A DNA stretch of 64,000 nt from Epichloe hybrida (taxonomy: Eukaryota > Ascomycota > Sordariomycetes > Hypocreales > Clavicipitaceae). Shown here piece by piece: positions 13,463-24,110 of the stretch. Each line of letters opens with the position of its first letter. Position 1 is the stretch's first letter. The translations under genes and the position numbers were made by a program. The stretch spans positions 5,704,001-5,768,000 of the forward strand of contig JAFEKR010000002.1 in the NCBI GenBank assembly GCA_019022495.1, given 5' to 3'. Under the pieces are notes generated by a model. It searched no databases and had not been told where the DNA came from. It saw only the letters and a program-made list of their open reading frames with translations.

Positions 13463-14280
13463 TTACATTGACTTGGTCAACTCTGTCAATCCCTCCAGCT
13501 TGATAATTTCCCGCACAGCTTCATCGACCCCATCAACAACAGCCGTGGGGCGAACGTTGAGTGCACCACTTAATCCATCGATCCATTCTGTATCCTGTCG
13601 ACATACCCATATACTCTTCAATCCTGCAGCAACAGCCCCCATTGCATCGAAAGGGTTGGAGCTGATGAGATAAACCTTCTCGGGCTGCGACTCAAACCCA
13701 GCAACCTTGGCCACGTGTTGATACGTTTTAGGATCTGGCTTGAATACCTTCAGAGGGTCGACGCTGACAACCCTGGACTCTGGAAACGTGACGGGGGATT
13801 TTGCGAGAGACGGTGATGTTTTCAGGGATGCTGTGATCATGTCCACCGTCCCATTGGAGAATATATAGGGGTCAATGGCCAGGGTTTGGGAGACCAACGC
13901 AAGGCCTTTCTCGGCGTCTGTAAACGAATCCAGTCCATTGTAGGCCTCCATGATACGCTCGTCGTGGTCCATGGACAGGTCCAGATTTGCTTCAGCTGTC
14001 GCGTGACGAAATGAGTGCCTTGTCAAGTCGACAAATGGTCGATACACTCCTACCCGGTGTCAGCTTGGGAATTAAGGAGGCTTGAAACGAGATAAACGCG
14101 GCATAATGACTATTCACCCATGCTATTGCTCCGCCATGTATATTCCAGCTGGTACCGCCTCGCTTGCACTGCGATGGTCTTGGCCTGCCCCTCTCCGTAG
14201 ATCCGGGCAAGTTCGGTGGCAATCGACTCAGTTGACAGCAGAGTGCCGTAAAGGTCGAACGCAATGGCAACTTTGGTCAT
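13463..14280 (-). CDS. Haloacid dehalogenase type II-like hydrolase
   Basis: Two exons on the minus strand, 14,280-14,118 and 14,049-13,463, join across a 68-bp intron (GTGAAT donor, GCTGAC branch site, TAG acceptor) to give 249 residues. Haloacid dehalogenase (HAD) motifs are in order: FDLYGTLL with the nucleophile Asp9, the Ser in FSNGT (motif II), the Lys of VFKPDPKTY (motif III), and SSNPFDAMGA, the acidic motif IV of the 2-haloacid dehalogenase subgroup. Family members remove halide from 2-haloacids by an Asp ester intermediate. Many fungal homologues have unproven substrates, so dehalogenase activity is inferred. The start chosen is the Met just before KVAIAFD; an open frame extends 28 codons further. 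This is the first intact gene, only about 200 bp from the repeat isochore. Confidence 0.88.
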
Positions 14281-14721
14281 CTCGGGTAGCAGAAGACTGG
14301 GAACCAGCTTTGGATGAGAAAAGCACTGCCCATGTGGATGCCTGTAGACAGATGGTTCGAGCAAGAGTCAGGTGAGTCATCAGCTCAGCAACTGGTATGA
14401 GAAAGGATTCAAAGGAAGGCGAGTTGGCACCCCACCACCCACCCCCCCCTCCATCAACCCCGCGTCCCCATTTCTAGCCACAAAATTCAAGGTCACCGGA
14501 CTTCACTCCCAACTCCAGGCTACGTGGTTAAAACTCCGTCCATCGTCGGAGAAGCTACGATCCTCTGTGACACCTTTGTTGGTTTGTTCATTACGCTTAG
14601 CAGGCCATCCGTGTACCACTCTGAGGCACCAATAAAGCCCACATTCATATAACGTCACATTCATCCGTCGGAAAATCCTACTACAGAGGAAGTCTTTGAC
14701 ATTCACCAGCCTCATAGATTC
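14281..14721. promoter_or_regulatory. Divergent intergenic region
   Basis: This 441-bp gap separates the minus-strand hydrolase from the plus-strand HNH gene and must hold both promoters. It contains a C-rich run near 14,432-14,452. I see no further gene and no recognisable site. Confidence 0.5.
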
Positions 14722-15579
14722 ATGTCCGACGCTGGCTACAACTTGGACCTCGTCCGCGGTGCCGAACGTCACGGAGACGACAACTATGCCGTGTTTCGTG
14801 ACTGCCTTGCATCAACTCTCCTACAAACAACAGCTCCAAGCACAGAATCCGGCAAGAAAGGAACAAGACGTCGTAGACGAACAAAATCGTCTGCACACAA
14901 GACCTCTACAATTTCACCTGGAGTGTCCGAGTTGCATCCCCGAAATGATGCGGAAGACCTTTCCGATTTCATCGACTACTTAGCAGGCACCATCTTTGAT
15001 GCCTTCCCCGATGCCCTGAAACAGTTGGACCACCGGTCATGGAGAGAATCTCATGAGCTCCAGACCCAATTTCCTCTACCTCTGGCTTCAGAAAACCTAT
15101 CCGTTCTCGATTTGCCACCCTGTATTCCCGATACGTTTGTCACCTACAATCTCGTTGCCGCAGATCCAACCTTGGACTCGCCGCTGCCCGCAACGACACA
15201 CGATTTTTTGGTTCCGGTGATGACTTCCTACATCGAGACTTTGATCACACCGCCGCCAGCATCGTGGGCCAGCCGTGCAGATGCTTGCGAGATTTGCGAG
15301 CGGGACTGGATCCCCTTGTCTTACCACCATCTGATTCCGAGGTTTGTTCACGAAAAAGTCGTCAAACGTGGCTGGCATCGCAAAGAGGACTTGCAGAACG
15401 TCGCATGGCTCTGTGGAGCATGCCATCGGTTCGTCCATCACTTCAAGACCCATGAGGAGCTGGCTCGAGATTATTACACGGTGGAGCTTCTTCTGGCGGA
15501 AGAGGATGTGCAGAAATTTGCAGCTTGGGTCGCGCGTCTGAGATGGAAGGGTGGAAGAGCTCGACAACGAGTCAAGTAG
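14722..15579 (+). CDS. HNH-domain protein
   Basis: A single exon of 285 codons. The C-terminal third holds an HNH-type zinc fold: CEIC at about residues 191-194, then YHHLIPR, then WLCGACHRFVHH, giving the paired CxxC motifs and the His-His-Asn/His catalytic pattern. It is followed by a helical tail (EELARDYYTVELLL) and a basic end. The N-terminal half is less conserved, with a basic stretch near residues 49-60 (KKGTRRRRRTK) that could direct it to the nucleus. HNH folds cut or nick DNA or RNA, but fungal members of this layout are mostly uncharacterised, so the substrate is unknown. No intron is needed. Confidence 0.85.
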   Translation: MSDAGYNLDLVRGAERHGDDNYAVFRDCLASTLLQTTAPSTESGKKGTRRRRRTKSSAHKTSTISPGVSELHPRNDAEDLSDFIDYLAGTIFDAFPDALKQLDHRSWRESHELQTQFPLPLASENLSVLDLPPCIPDTFVTYNLVAADPTLDSPLPATTHDFLVPVMTSYIETLITPPPASWASRADACEICERDWIPLSYHHLIPRFVHEKVVKRGWHRKEDLQNVAWLCGACHRFVHHFKTHEELARDYYTVELLLAEEDVQKFAAWVARLRWKGGRARQRVK

Positions 15580-16164
15580 AGGTGGTGAAATAATTTGAAG
15601 AATGGCGGGTATCCTATTACTGCGAGAACCACTTGTTCGCATACATGGAATACATAAAAGGGGTTTGGAAAAACCGAGCCACGATGTGGTCCATCTCTTC
15701 TCAGCCTTTTTACTGGAGGCAAGCGGCGAAGCACGACAAGCCACATGTTGATTCAATTCACCTAGGAGTGCTTGACGAGATTGCACAAGGGGCTGACCAA
15801 GCATTATTAACAAGTTGAAGAAAGAATGGCCGAGGTAAGTGTAGCACTTCCCCACCGTGCGTGAGACGAGGCTGCGGGCGACTGCGGGACTGCGGGCGTG
15901 ATTGGAGATCATCGATGCCGGCCAGGGCAACAGCATCAGCACTAGGCCGAATGGGTAACAATTTTCGACACGGCATGAAAGGAGGGTAACAATCGAGTAA
16001 TGTGTGTGAACATGGGTTTACCGCGCCACTGATCCGTACAGAGTTGAGAATTGTAATGAGTTGGCATGCGCTGCTCGCAGATTTCTCCCGTTCGTGCCAC
16101 GGGGCTGACTCTTCTCTCCTTTGATCCACGGTTCATCCTTTGATCCACGGTTCATCACTTCAAG
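15580..16164. other. Intergenic region with a 19-bp tandem duplication
   Basis: No gene is seen. A perfect 19-bp duplication (CCTTTGATCCACGGTTCAT) occupies 16,118-16,136 and 16,137-16,155, ending 9 bp before the next start codon, so it lies in the probable 5' leader. Confidence 0.6.
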
Positions 16165-17078
16165 ATGGCTTCCGCGGTAAGTGATCAGCGTCTCGGTTGT
16201 CCGCTTCACTCAATATTCACGTACTGACCGAAAGCCCACTGCAGCATGAGAACTTGCCAGAAGTTGCGCACGGCACTTCCTACCCCGAGGTATATCACAA
16301 TACGAGTCACCAGCATCAGCAACAACAACATCAACGACAGGAGCCATGGTCACCACATCAGTCCACAGTCAGCTCGTCATATGTCAAGACAGAGGACTAC
16401 CCACAGGTCGTGCCAGACCAGAATGGCACGCACGGCCAGAACAAGAACAGTCGCCGCACCATTCTGGGATGCGTTCCGATCGTCTTCTTCCTCTCAGTGG
16501 TAATTGCCTTCTTGGCAGCTTTGGTGATTGGTCTTGCGGCAGGAACTGGAGTCACTGCAAACAAGTACCACAGTTTGCAGGCCTCATACTCTGCTTTGGT
16601 GGCCAGCAATGCTGCTAGTGCTTCTGGAACTCCAAACTACTCCAAGATCACGAATGGGTGCTCTGACGAGAATGAGTCCACGACTGGCACCCTTTACAAG
16701 CCTGATTGTGAGTTGCTATATCCCTGGGTGAAGAGACACGGCTGACAACGACCGTTAGTCTTCGGAAAACCTAGCTTCACCATGTACTGCAACAAGGACG
16801 CGCTCAACACGCCATTCTACTCACTTTTCACTGCAGATTTCAACGGGTGCATGTCTGCGTGCGCCTCGTGGAATTCGTACAATGCGTCCAACAGCGTGTG
16901 CGAGGGAATCTCATTCATTCCGCTGTGGAGCGACATGATCGCCGCAATCAAGGGCAAGGCGCCGGGGGATTGCTATCTGAAGCCGGGACCGCAGTCAGTC
17001 CAGAAGCTGCAGACGCCAAACATCGGAACCGAGTGCCATGCGGCCATTCTCAATCACAATTCAACCTCGAAGGGCTGA
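16165..17078 (+). CDS. Membrane-anchored protein with Cys-rich (PAN-like) extracellular domain
   Basis: Three exons (16,165-16,176; 16,245-16,707; 16,759-17,078) give 264 residues. The first exon is only 12 nt (MASA), and its GTAAGT donor and TGCAG acceptor are strong. The N-terminal 80 residues are polar and His/Gln-rich. A basic stop-transfer (KNSRR) precedes one membrane segment of about 28 residues (ILGCVPIVFFLSVVIAFL...). The remainder is outside the membrane, with about seven Cys (NGC...MYC...NGCMSAC...SVCEG...GDCYL...TECH) in a pattern reminiscent of PAN/apple folds, plus several N-x-S/T sites. This suggests a type II-like surface protein. No enzymatic function is evident and I do not recognise a characterised homologue. 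Confidence 0.78.
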
Positions 17079-17851
17079 GGTTGAGGGATCGCGGATGAAA
17101 CATGGCCGGAGAAAGATGGTCTGCCGAGTGGCGCTTGAAGGTGGACTTGGCCTGTGCAAAGTAAATAGCCAATGAGAGATAAATTAATTAGCATTTTATA
17201 GCTTTTCCGCAACTCGTCTTTAACTAGAGCATTAAATCCGTATTATCAACCCTCACCTGACAACGGCGATTTCAAGGCACGGATCACTATAAGCTTTATT
17301 ATTACTACCAGCTTCCCTCTTCTCGACTTCTTCAAGACATCTGGTGCAGCAATTTGTGTGAAATGGCCAAGCTTCGCCCGCATGCTATAATCAACGTCTG
17401 CTAGTTCGACAGGACCAATCAATATTGGTGCAGCGGCGGCTCTGGCCTCTGGTCTAGCAAAAGTCGTCGATCTTGGTCTTGTCGACGGGCATACATACGC
17501 TTCTTGCTTGCTGATGCGGCATCCACCATCCACCATCCACCATCCACCAACCGCCGCTCGTCTATTAATCGCAGCCTTCGACCTGCACTCTCTGTGGATC
17601 ACGGCCAACTCGGATTGAGCAACATCGCACATTGTTACAGATCCCTTTGCCACCAATACCAACAGCTCCGGCCAGGGGCGGCTCGATTGCGGTAAGTGGT
17701 GAGTGGTGAGTGGTGAGTGGTGAGTGGTGAGTGGTGAGTGGTGAGTGGTGAGTGGTGAGTGGTGAGTGGTGAGTGGTGAGTGGTGAAGTGGTGAGTGGTG
17801 AGTGGTGAGTGGTGAGTGGTGAGTGGTGAGTGGTGAGTGGTCAGTGGTCAG

Positions 17852-17910
<59 letters not shown>

Positions 17911-17970
17911 TCAGTGGTCAGTGGTCAGTGGTCAGTGGTCAGTGGTCAGTGGTCAGTGGTCAGTGGTCAG

Positions 17971-18001
<31 letters not shown>

Positions 18002-18312
18002 TCAGTGGTCAGTGGTCAGTGGTCAGTGGTCAGTGGCTCTTCCCAGGCCACCAGGTGGCAGGCCATGACCAGTTATTAGTTAGTTAGTCAGTGCGTGCGT
18101 GCGTGGCTGCTGTCTTTTGCGTCTTCTCCAATGATGCCCGTCCAACAACTGCAACATGCCATTGCCTCCGAGGCCTATGTAATGTGATATGCTCGTCTTC
18201 CATCTGTCCCGCCTGTCCGATTTCTTTTGTGCGCCCCTGTTTTCTTTTTACCACCTGGCATGTGCTCAGTCCCGTCATCGCGGCGCCGATAGGCAGCGAC
18301 TGAGACCATACC
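17079..18312. other. Intergenic region dominated by minisatellite
   Basis: About 600 bp without a gene are followed by a (CATCCAC)4 run at about 17,520-17,548 and then the large heptamer array described separately. Open frames within the array (reading VSGQWSV repeats) are artefacts of the 7-bp period. Confidence 0.7.
17694..18036. repeat. Heptamer minisatellite, about 49 units
   Basis: About 343 bp of a 7-bp unit. The left part is almost pure GAGTGGT, with one one-base slip near 17,785. From about 17,839 the unit becomes CAGTGGT with occasional GAGTGGT. A G/C change at one position therefore separates two homogenised blocks, as expected from slippage or unequal exchange after a single substitution. 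It lies about 280 bp upstream of the RasGEF start codon, in its promoter region. Confidence 0.97.
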
Positions 18313-21300
18313 ATGTCTTCCAAACACTCCAACAGTGGCAATAGTGGCAGCAGTGGCAGCAGTGGCAGCAGTGGTAAAAAGGGCCGCAGGGCATCTGGTG
18401 GCCCCGCGTCGCTGCCGAAACGCTCCTCTGTCACCTCGACCTCCAGCGCGGCCACTACGGCAAACAAGACTGCCAGGACCAGCGGCAACAGCAGCAACAG
18501 CAGCACTCGCCATCGACGCCAGTCCACGGCTACGCGCGATTCTATTCAGACCAACGCCAGCAGCGGTTTGCTCTCTCGCGGTTCCGATCCAGCGGGGCTG
18601 ACTGCAGCTTCGAGTCCGATCAAAGTCCCCTTCCCCGCCGAAACTGGACTCGGAGCTGATCGCGACTCCATCAGCTCCATTGTGGACGACCCCTTCTTTC
18701 AGCGCCTCCATTCTGCCAACGACTTCGACACGGGCCGTGAGGTGTCCGGCGACAGCGTTGTAACCGGGTCACAGGACGATAGCGATGACAACATCAAGAC
18801 TCAACGTTGGCCACCTCCCCGTCGAGAGTCGTTGACTATTGGGTCTTCCCAGAATTGGGTAAGAATATTAAGAATATCCTTCGTCCGTCATGGGTTTGCC
18901 CCCCACCCGAGCTTCTCCCCCCCCCTTGCTGGGACCCTCCCCCGCCCCCAGCTTCCACCGCAACAAGGCCGCAGGGGTCGTGGCAGGTCTGGCTGGGAAT
19001 GCCAGGATAGCATCACTCCCACTGACGAATTACTCTCGGTGTCCCGAAATGGACAATGGGCTGACTCGTGTATTTCTTCATTTTGCAGCCACATCCCATC
19101 TCCACAATGGAGAGCTACAACGTTGCCATTATCGGCGCTGATGCCGTTGGCAAATCGACCTTTGTCCAGCGGGCTCTGAATTTGGCTCGTCCTCCTATCG
19201 CGAACTCGTCCAGTGCTCGCGTGGTGGTTGATCAAGTCCCGCATGTAGTCACACTTCTCGAGCTGGACCTGGAACATTTCGAGCTCAATCCGTCCCAGCC
19301 AATACAGTGGCCGAAACAGATCAACGGTCATATCGTTCCCCGTGTTGACGCTGCTTTGGTTCTCTATGATGTGATGTCTAGGGAGTCCATTCGAGAGCTC
19401 CCACAAATGGTTGGTATGTGCAGCCCTTGCCACAAACACCCCCAGCAGCGATGTAGCAGGACTGGGTGGCTGCATCGCGGTAACCAGGCGACTGAACGAG
19501 AATCAATCAGCGACTGACACGTTGAAACGACAGCTGCGCTCACCAATTCGGGACTTCCTGCAGTACTCGTTGCCTGCAAATGCGACAACCCAGAAGATGA
19601 CTGGGAGGTCAACGCTGATGAGCTAGCCAAGCATCGCTTTTTCAAGCCTTGTATTGGCCAGTACAAGATTTCGATTGACAAAGCAGATGTTCCTCGGGCC
19701 TGCCTGCATGGTGTCGTTCGTGCCGCCATCATGCATAGACGAGGTGCGTTGCGTACGCCTGGCTGGGGCTTTTTTTCAGCACCGTTGACCAAATTTCCTA
19801 GATGAGAATGGTGGTGAGGCTGTCTCCAGAAGACGGGCGCAATCTGCCGCCAACCTCGAAGCACCGGAGCCGACTGGCGGACGACCGTTGAGCGAACACA
19901 GCAAGCACAACCGAGCAAGCTCGGATTTCTCAGTCCCACGCGCGTTTTCGAATCAACAACAGGGCGACACCTACCGAAAACGAGCCTCCAGAAGTCCCCG
20001 ACCAGGTGAGTCTTGTATGTCTGTTGAACGACATTCGGCGACTTTGTTGTCCCATTGCGATCGACTTCTAACATCCTCTTTCTTGTTCTACAGGCTTTCG
20101 CATCGACAAAACCTCCGGCGACTCATTTCTCGACATCGACGAATCCGATTCCGACTCTCGTAGATACTCGGACGACATCCCCATTCTTCAGCGCGGCGAT
20201 GATGCCATTGTCGAAAAGCCGAAAGTCACCGGTGTGACCTTTGAGGAACTGGTGGATCGGTTGCTCGCCCCACGACTGTCCAGAGTAGATAACAACTTCT
20301 CAGACATGTTCCTCTGCCTCTATCGAAAATTCGCCGCTCCGGGTAAGCTGTTCTCGGCAATCCTAGTGCGACTGGAGAAAGTGCGAGGTGACGAGTCTGC
20401 GCATTATCTTACGAAAACCGCGACACAGCTTCGAATCATCGAAGTTGTTGCGAAGTGGGTTTCCCTATATCCTGGTGATTTTGCAAGACCTACCACGAGG
20501 CGCAATCTCGAAGACTTCATCAAGCATCTGTCTACGGAGCCGATCTTTGCTATTGCCGCTCAGCAAATGCGCCGTAATCTTCACTTGAACGTCATCGAAG
20601 ATGATGATACTGGCTGGGCCAACTCGGACAATTCCGTGGACGAAATCGCCAGCAAGATCCTCTCCAAGGAGATGAGTGAGCTTTCCGTGAGCATCAGCAC
20701 TCTCCAGTTTGATGGAGAGTTTGATGGAGCAACGGGTGGCTCAGACAAGTCCTCTATGGACCGAGGAAGTCGAATAGGCAGTCAGTTCCCCTTCAACTCG
20801 TTCGAGGAGTATGGGAGGGAGGCAATGCTTTTGGAGCCATCGGATCATCTGCCGATGAATAAATTCCGATATCACATATTCATGGACATCTCCGATCACG
20901 AAATAGCCGACGAGCTCACGCGAATCGACTGGATAATGTTTTCTTCTATTCGAGTTCGTGATTTTGTCCGCCACGTGAGCTTGTCCGCGGCACAAAAGGA
21001 CAAGTGCAAGAGTTTGCAGAATGTCAACCGCATGATTAATCATTTCAATCACATTGCCAAGTGGGTGGCTAATATGATTCTGCTGCGAGATAAGGCCAAG
21101 CATCGGGCCCAAATGCTGGAAAAGTTCATGAATATCGCGCTCAAGCTGCGCCAGCTAAACAACTACAATGGTTTGGCAGCTGTCCTTGCAGGACTTAATG
21201 GAACCGCGATCCATCGATTAGCACAGACTCGCGCTCTCGTGCCTGCCGAAGTGCAAAAACGGTTTGCAAGGCTAGTCATTCTGATGGGTACTCAGAAGAG

Positions 21301-21737
21301 CCATTTCGCGTACAGACTGGCCTGGGAGAATTCGCCTCTCCCACGAATACCGTTTATTCCCTTGCACAGAAGGGATTTAGTGTCGGCGGAAGAAGGCAGC
21401 AAGACGTTCGTCGGGCCCAACGACGATCGCATCAACTGGAAGAAATTCGAAGTATTGGGCGAGGTTCTACTACCGATTATGAAGAGTCAAGGAACGGCTT
21501 ATCCGAATCTGTCCAGGCACGACACAGCTGGGGATCTCATATTGGGCTGCTGCATGCCCATGGATGATGAGGTATGTATTTGTATCACCACCGGAAAAGG
21601 GTCGCAGCCGTTTTCTAACTGTCGTGTCTCCTCCCCTCTCCCAGGAAATCTATCAACGAAGTCTTCAGGTGGAGAGTAGTGCTTCGGGGCCAATAGAGCC
21701 AAGCAAGAAGAAGTTCCCATGGTTCGCCAACAAGTAA
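18313..21737 (+). CDS. Ras guanine-nucleotide exchange factor with N-terminal GTPase-like domain
   Basis: Six exons (18,313-18,858; 19,089-19,413; 19,534-19,743; 19,802-20,005; 20,094-21,571; 21,645-21,737) give 951 residues. Residues 1-180 are a Ser/Gly-rich disordered tail. Residues about 190-360 resemble a Ras-like GTPase: GADAVGKST is an intact P-loop and CKCD stands in for NKxD, but the DxxG switch II motif is absent. From about residue 476 comes RasGEF_N (FEELVDRLLAPRL), and from about 690 the catalytic CDC25 homology domain (DHEIADELTRIDW...; VNRMINHFNHIAKWV; MNIALKLRQLNNYNGL). CDC25 domains release GDP from Ras at membranes and so switch on cAMP or MAPK signalling. The GTPase part is probably regulatory. 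The closing basic KKKFPWF may aid membrane contact. Confidence 0.9.
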
Positions 21738-22307
21738 GCCCAAAGGCAAGGAGTTCAGGAAAGCATGGTCAGCAAGCGACGGACAGCGAATCGGAATATT
21801 TCTGTGTTGATATGACCTCAGGCAGGCCATATCAGATGATATTTGCTTCCTTCTTCTTTCAATTCTTCCATCGTCACATTAACCCTAATTATTGTATACC
21901 CTCTGCACGTCAAAACATCTAGTAGAACTATTATTTGAAGCAATGAAATATGACAAGACTTGTTCACTGTCGACGGGCACAAACTCCCGTCTCTAGTGTG
22001 TCACTTCAAACTTGTTGTTGATCCGTTCTTCGATCATCATGTCAAAATTCTTTTTCTTGCAATCTGCCGCTCGATCCCGGTCATGTATCGTCGTCACATG
22101 GCTGTGCGGCTCGTTCCTGCCCAAACAGGTAGGCATCGAGTTCGCTCACGCGATGTAAGGGGAAGGAGCGACTTACTGCACAAGAGATTTGAGAGCGTGA
22201 TTCCACCACGACGAGCCAAATTTCATCTTGGGCGTGATGCGAAAACCAAAACGCCTTGCTCTGCTAGTAGTATGTCGCCCTCCCTGGAGTAGTATTTATT
22301 CAAGAAG
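21738..22307. other. Intergenic region
   Basis: This holds the 3' end of the RasGEF gene and the promoter of the next gene. No further coding segment or strong motif is seen. Confidence 0.5.
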
Positions 22308-23421
22308 ATGGCTCCGTCTTTGGTGTCTTTGCCGAGTTTCAGCATCGAGAATAAGTTAGACAAGACAGTTTTAACCTCGACGGGGGCGTTGGATATCAAC
22401 TTGCCTGACAGTGTCGGGACCGCTCAAACAGCTCTCGAGCTTGAGCAGGTCGTTGGAAAAGCCCAGGTGTGGATTGCAAGGCAAGGCTTGTGCCATTTCA
22501 TGATTGATTTGTCCATCAATGGGGTGCCCATCTCTCAAGCCGGCGTACTGCGTCATTTGGAAACCATGATGACTGGGTGCGAAGTCTGGGAGCGCTTGGA
22601 GTTGAGACTCGTCCCCGTCACCGAACCTCGCGGTGAGCGCGCGAATCGAACGACATTCTCTATTCAGCATCCTGACCTCTCTTCTGCATTGATACCTCCT
22701 GATACTGCATCGGTTGCTGTATTCCGATCAGTTTCATACTCGATTGACCTGCTTACGAGTCAACGTGACGAGATTTTCAGGACGAAAGCAACACGGAGCA
22801 CATGCGAGAGTGATGGAAATCAGGAGTACAACAGCCTTGCGTCTGCTGATCAAAACGCTGTTGACGACTTTCTGGGGGAAATGAATTTCAATTTCGACAC
22901 TAATGTGCCATCCGAAGTAGCCGGAAAGAGACGAAAGCTAGACGAAAGGACATATATTGCATCTTCCTCTCATGTGAAGACTTTGCTCTATACGTGGTTG
23001 GAAAGTGTGTTGTTGGGGGGAAGGATTTGCTCCAAGAGCGTGACATTCTTGGACAAAAACTCGGCTGCGCCGTTGTCGAAATTGGCTCCTGGAGTCTTCA
23101 ATGTGCCATATCTCAGGGTATTTTATTTTTAGGCCCTGAGACATGCAACAAGCTAACACTGGTTTTCAGAATGTGTCTGCAAAAAGAAAATTCATCTCGA
23201 CGATCTCAGCATCCCTCGCCCGTTTGGGCAACGCGGAATCTCCCGGTCTGCGCAAGAAGGTGGAACGGCTAGGTATAAATGCCCAAGAGCGTGGGACATT
23301 GGGCACGAGACATGATTCGAATCAGATTTGCGCAGGGATTGAGCTTAGGGTTTGGAGCATACTGGCTGCCGAGCCATTTGGACTGAAGAAAGGGACAAGA
23401 CCTCGGCTGCCGTCACGGTAG
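22308..23421 (+). CDS. Uncharacterised protein
   Basis: Two exons (22,308-23,117 and 23,170-23,421) joined in phase 0 across a 52-bp intron give 353 residues. I do not recognise it. No signal peptide or membrane segment is visible. The N-terminal half looks folded (QVWIARQGLCHFMIDLSI; CEVWERLELRLVPV). A polar acidic linker lies at about residues 165-200, followed by a basic KRRKLDER motif that could be a nuclear signal. The C-terminal part is helical and basic and ends AAEPFGLKKGTRPRLPSR. The downstream exon is supported by a GTATTT donor, a TTTCAG acceptor, and an uninterrupted frame. Confidence 0.65.
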
Positions 23422-23864
23422 CCTTGCGCTGTTCCTTTATTGAGGAACCAAGAAGATTCCTTTCCATCATTCCGGGCAATTGCGTGGAGTGAGAATCACA
23501 GTTGGTCACTGAGCGGTATGAGGTTTGCATAAACGGTTTATCTTGTTGAGGTGAACATCCGTCTTAGAAGTCAAGGTACATAGAGGAAAGATGCGCGCGC
23601 AGACGCTAAATTAAAAGCTTGTGAGGTGCGATCCCGTTGCTAGCCGGTCGGTGCATGTAATAAAAAGTTGAGCAAGGCTCAATGAATGCTCATGAAGAGC
23701 GCAAGACCAAACAAGGTGGGTTCCAAAGTCATAATCCAGTTCCGCCAGGGAACAAGAGACGAAAACAGGCATTGGTCGTAAGAAGCAAGTTTTTCAGCCC
23801 CAATGCTGCGAGGTGAAGCGAAGCAGTTGAACCCATATCGTCATGGCATGTCAAAGCATAGCAT
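23422..23864. other. Convergent intergenic region
   Basis: The two flanking genes point toward each other. No open frame of note and no clear motif; presumably two 3' untranslated regions. Confidence 0.5.
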
Positions 23865-24110
23865 TTATTTCCGCCCCGGGCCTCCCTTGGCATTGTCTGT
23901 GGCAGGTTCCTTCTTCTTATTCTTATTCTTCTTCTTCTTCTTCTGCTCGGGCTTCAACGTGGCAAAATGAATGTACCAAATGAGCAGACATTGTACTCCG
24001 AGCCCGACGAGAACCAACAACAGATTGACAAACAGGTTGGGTTGGTCGTTCAAAACTGCGACGGCTTCGTTGGTAGCGCCGACCTTTTTCAACCAGTCGA
24101 AATTGGCCAT
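23865..24110 (-). CDS. Small single-pass membrane protein
   Basis: An 81-residue open frame starting MANFDWLKK. Residues about 27-47 (LFVNLLLVLVGLGVQCLLIWY) form one strong hydrophobic helix, followed by a very lysine-rich tail (KKKKKNKNKKKEP) and a Gly/Pro-rich end. A short N-terminal amphipathic segment, one membrane helix and a basic cytosolic tail are typical of small ER or mitochondrial membrane proteins. I do not recognise the family. The intact frame and membrane-protein character argue for a real gene; it shares a divergent promoter with the mitochondrial uS5 gene. Confidence 0.65.
   Translation of the reverse strand: MANFDWLKKVGATNEAVAVLNDQPNLFVNLLLVLVGLGVQCLLIWYIHFATLKPEQKKKKKNKNKKKEPATDNAKGGPGRK

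Noticed and set aside
15097..15942. 281-codon antisense frame over the HNH gene
   Set aside because: The plus-strand frame has a clear HNH domain; the antisense translation has no recognisable features.
17694..18036. Possible CRISPR-like array
   Set aside because: The 7-bp units are contiguous with no spacers; it is a minisatellite in a eukaryotic genome.
17865..18087. Open frames reading VSGQWSV repeats
   Set aside because: A heptamer array is open in several frames simply because 21 nt contains three units; no start context or conserved domain.
19364..20074. 236-codon antisense frame over the RasGEF gene
   Set aside because: The sense strand has conserved GTPase-like and RasGEF domains with coherent splicing across this segment.
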